Part shown: one piece after another, positions 35,471 through 36,325 of the stretch
How the letters are laid out: every line of letters starts with the position of its first letter
How positions within the stretch are numbered: position 1 is the first letter of the stretch
Source of the DNA: Psychrobacter sp. 5A.1
Lineage (GTDB): Bacteria > Pseudomonadota > Gammaproteobacteria > Pseudomonadales > Moraxellaceae
DNA: 36,325 nucleotides
Direction: 5' to 3'
NCBI RefSeq assembly: GCF_030407455.1
Contig: NZ_JASDDJ010000032.1
Span: 1 to 36,325 of the forward strand
Made by a program: the position numbers and the translations under genes
Notes under the pieces: generated by a model
Told to the model about the DNA's origin: nothing
The model's input: only the letters and a program-made list of their open reading frames with translations
Databases searched by the model: none

Positions 35471-36295
35471 TTAACGAACGAGGTCTTTTTGGGCATAATA
35501 TACAGATGTTGGGGTTACTTCTTTCCCTACAGAGTCAACATATAACCACTCATCATCTCGATGAGCGGTACTACCTGCTACTGTGATCGCGTCATCACCA
35601 TTAGTGATGCCAACTAAAATAGTTTTAGGGTGAAGTCTGTGTAAATCTAAACCCGTAAATAGGCCTGTATAATCTGAATAAGTATAATATCCAGAAGTAA
35701 ACATATCGTCTATTTTATCGAGTAGGCCTGCTGAAACATTCCAAATAGTGTTATGTTGCCCAGCATGAGGCATGCCTTTTTCAGCACCTGCTGACGCAAT
35801 TCTTAAATTGGTACTATTCTCAATAAGGTTGTAATTATTTGGTCCGCCGCCATGAAAATCGATAGTGCCACCTTCGCCAGAGTTGTTATTAATATTTGTA
35901 AAAACATTACCCGCTGAACGCCCTGAAAAACTGATCACATGCTTACGAAACCCTGAAAAATAAGAGTTTTTAAATAAATTAAAATCTGAGTTAGCAGCTA
36001 AAAGGCCTGAATGCCCTCTGCTATTGTTGGCTATATTTTCTACTGTTGAAAATCCTGTATGTACTAAGTTAACATCTGTTCCCATTTGGTCAGTTTCTAT
36101 GTTCCTCACCCAAGAGTTTTTAGCCCCTTTAAGTTGAATTGCATTCCAACCATAATTATCTTCAAAACTACGATGATGATTGAAGTCAGCTAATTGGCCA
36201 ATTAAGGTTAAATCTTCAACACCGACATTTTCAATAAGATTTTCTTCAATAAACCCCACTCTCAACTTTAAAAGTGATTGAAAAAAGAAGAGCAT
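35471..36295 (-). CDS. Right-handed beta-helix protein (pectate-lyase-like), probably 5'-truncated
   Basis: Family member not identified exactly. The 274-aa sequence shows repeated beta-helix rungs (ENVGVEDLTLIG, NAIQLKGAKNSWVRNIETDQM, FNLFKNSYFSGFRKHVISFSG, NVFTNINNNSGEGGTIDFHGG, NYNLIENSTNLRI, HNTIWNVSAG), as in polysaccharide lyases and glycosidases of the pectin-lyase fold. There is no signal peptide, and the domain begins almost at the first residue, unlike family members with an N-terminal region. Ten codons upstream of the ATG the same frame reads an in-frame TAG seven codons in, before an ILGRKQ segment. The gene may therefore be a remnant whose 5' part lies beyond the window or is disrupted. 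Function unproven. Confidence 0.6.
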   Translation of the reverse strand: MLFFFQSLLKLRVGFIEENLIENVGVEDLTLIGQLADFNHHRSFEDNYGWNAIQLKGAKNSWVRNIETDQMGTDVNLVHTGFSTVENIANNSRGHSGLLAANSDFNLFKNSYFSGFRKHVISFSGRSAGNVFTNINNNSGEGGTIDFHGGGPNNYNLIENSTNLRIASAGAEKGMPHAGQHNTIWNVSAGLLDKIDDMFTSGYYTYSDYTGLFTGLDLHRLHPKTILVGITNGDDAITVAGSTAHRDDEWLYVDSVGKEVTPTSVYYAQKDLVR

Positions 36296-36325
36296 CTCAC
36301 TAATCTATTGTTTTCGACCAAGAAT

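Overview
The window reads as a chromosomal stretch of a gammaproteobacterium of the Moraxellaceae, most like Psychrobacter. This is inferred from the mix of gene families (maeB-type malic enzyme, phospholipid desaturase with HRLLAH box, DASH cryptochrome, NemR/YqhD pair, NnrS/NsrR pair), the moderate A+T content and the short intergenic repeats. No rRNA, CRISPR array or transposase gene was found.

Layout. 1-1300: a P4-type tyrosine integrase, read leftward and starting about 150 bp from the 3' end of a CAU-anticodon tRNA (1366-1442). This looks like the right border of an integrated island that lies mostly to the left of the window. 1.5-20.5 kb: mostly housekeeping genes. On the minus strand are a pteridine-reductase-like SDR with cca, maeB, selO, a fatty-acid desaturase, a glycerophosphodiesterase and a PduO-type cobalamin adenosyltransferase. 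On the plus strand are a lipoprotein, cysS, a MscS channel, guaB, glmM and pdxH. 20.6-23.7 kb: an EmrA/EmrB-like efflux pair. 24.3-31.2 kb: an electrophile/aldehyde-defence block with a glutathione S-transferase, a DJ-1/PfpI protein, a CurA-like NADPH reductase, YqhD aldehyde reductase, a NemR-like TetR repressor and a benzaldehyde/vanillin-type aldehyde dehydrogenase. 31.3-35.2 kb: a small unknown protein, a DASH cryptochrome, NnrS and an NsrR-like repressor. The right edge holds a beta-helix protein that is probably 5'-truncated.

How it works together. The 24-31 kb block is the most coherent system. A NemR-like sensor keeps the Cys that aligns with the redox Cys of E. coli NemR. It is flanked by two near-identical palindromes (TAGAC-N5-GTCTA), one over the yqhD promoter and one upstream of the aldehyde dehydrogenase. 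This suggests one regulator controlling both reductive and oxidative aldehyde removal. In E. coli, yqhD and nemR are not linked in this way. To the right, an inverted repeat with the geometry of an NsrR box overlaps the nnrS promoter, and nsrR lies just downstream of nnrS. That NsrR has an unusual insertion between its first and second cluster cysteines.

Non-coding structure includes one MITE-like family (two full copies, one half copy and one solo end, with TAGGGCGTGTCC termini), a separate 108-bp palindromic element, a DesT/FabR-like operator before the desaturase, a Fur-box-like site before maeB and a 34-bp perfect inverted repeat acting as a bidirectional terminator.
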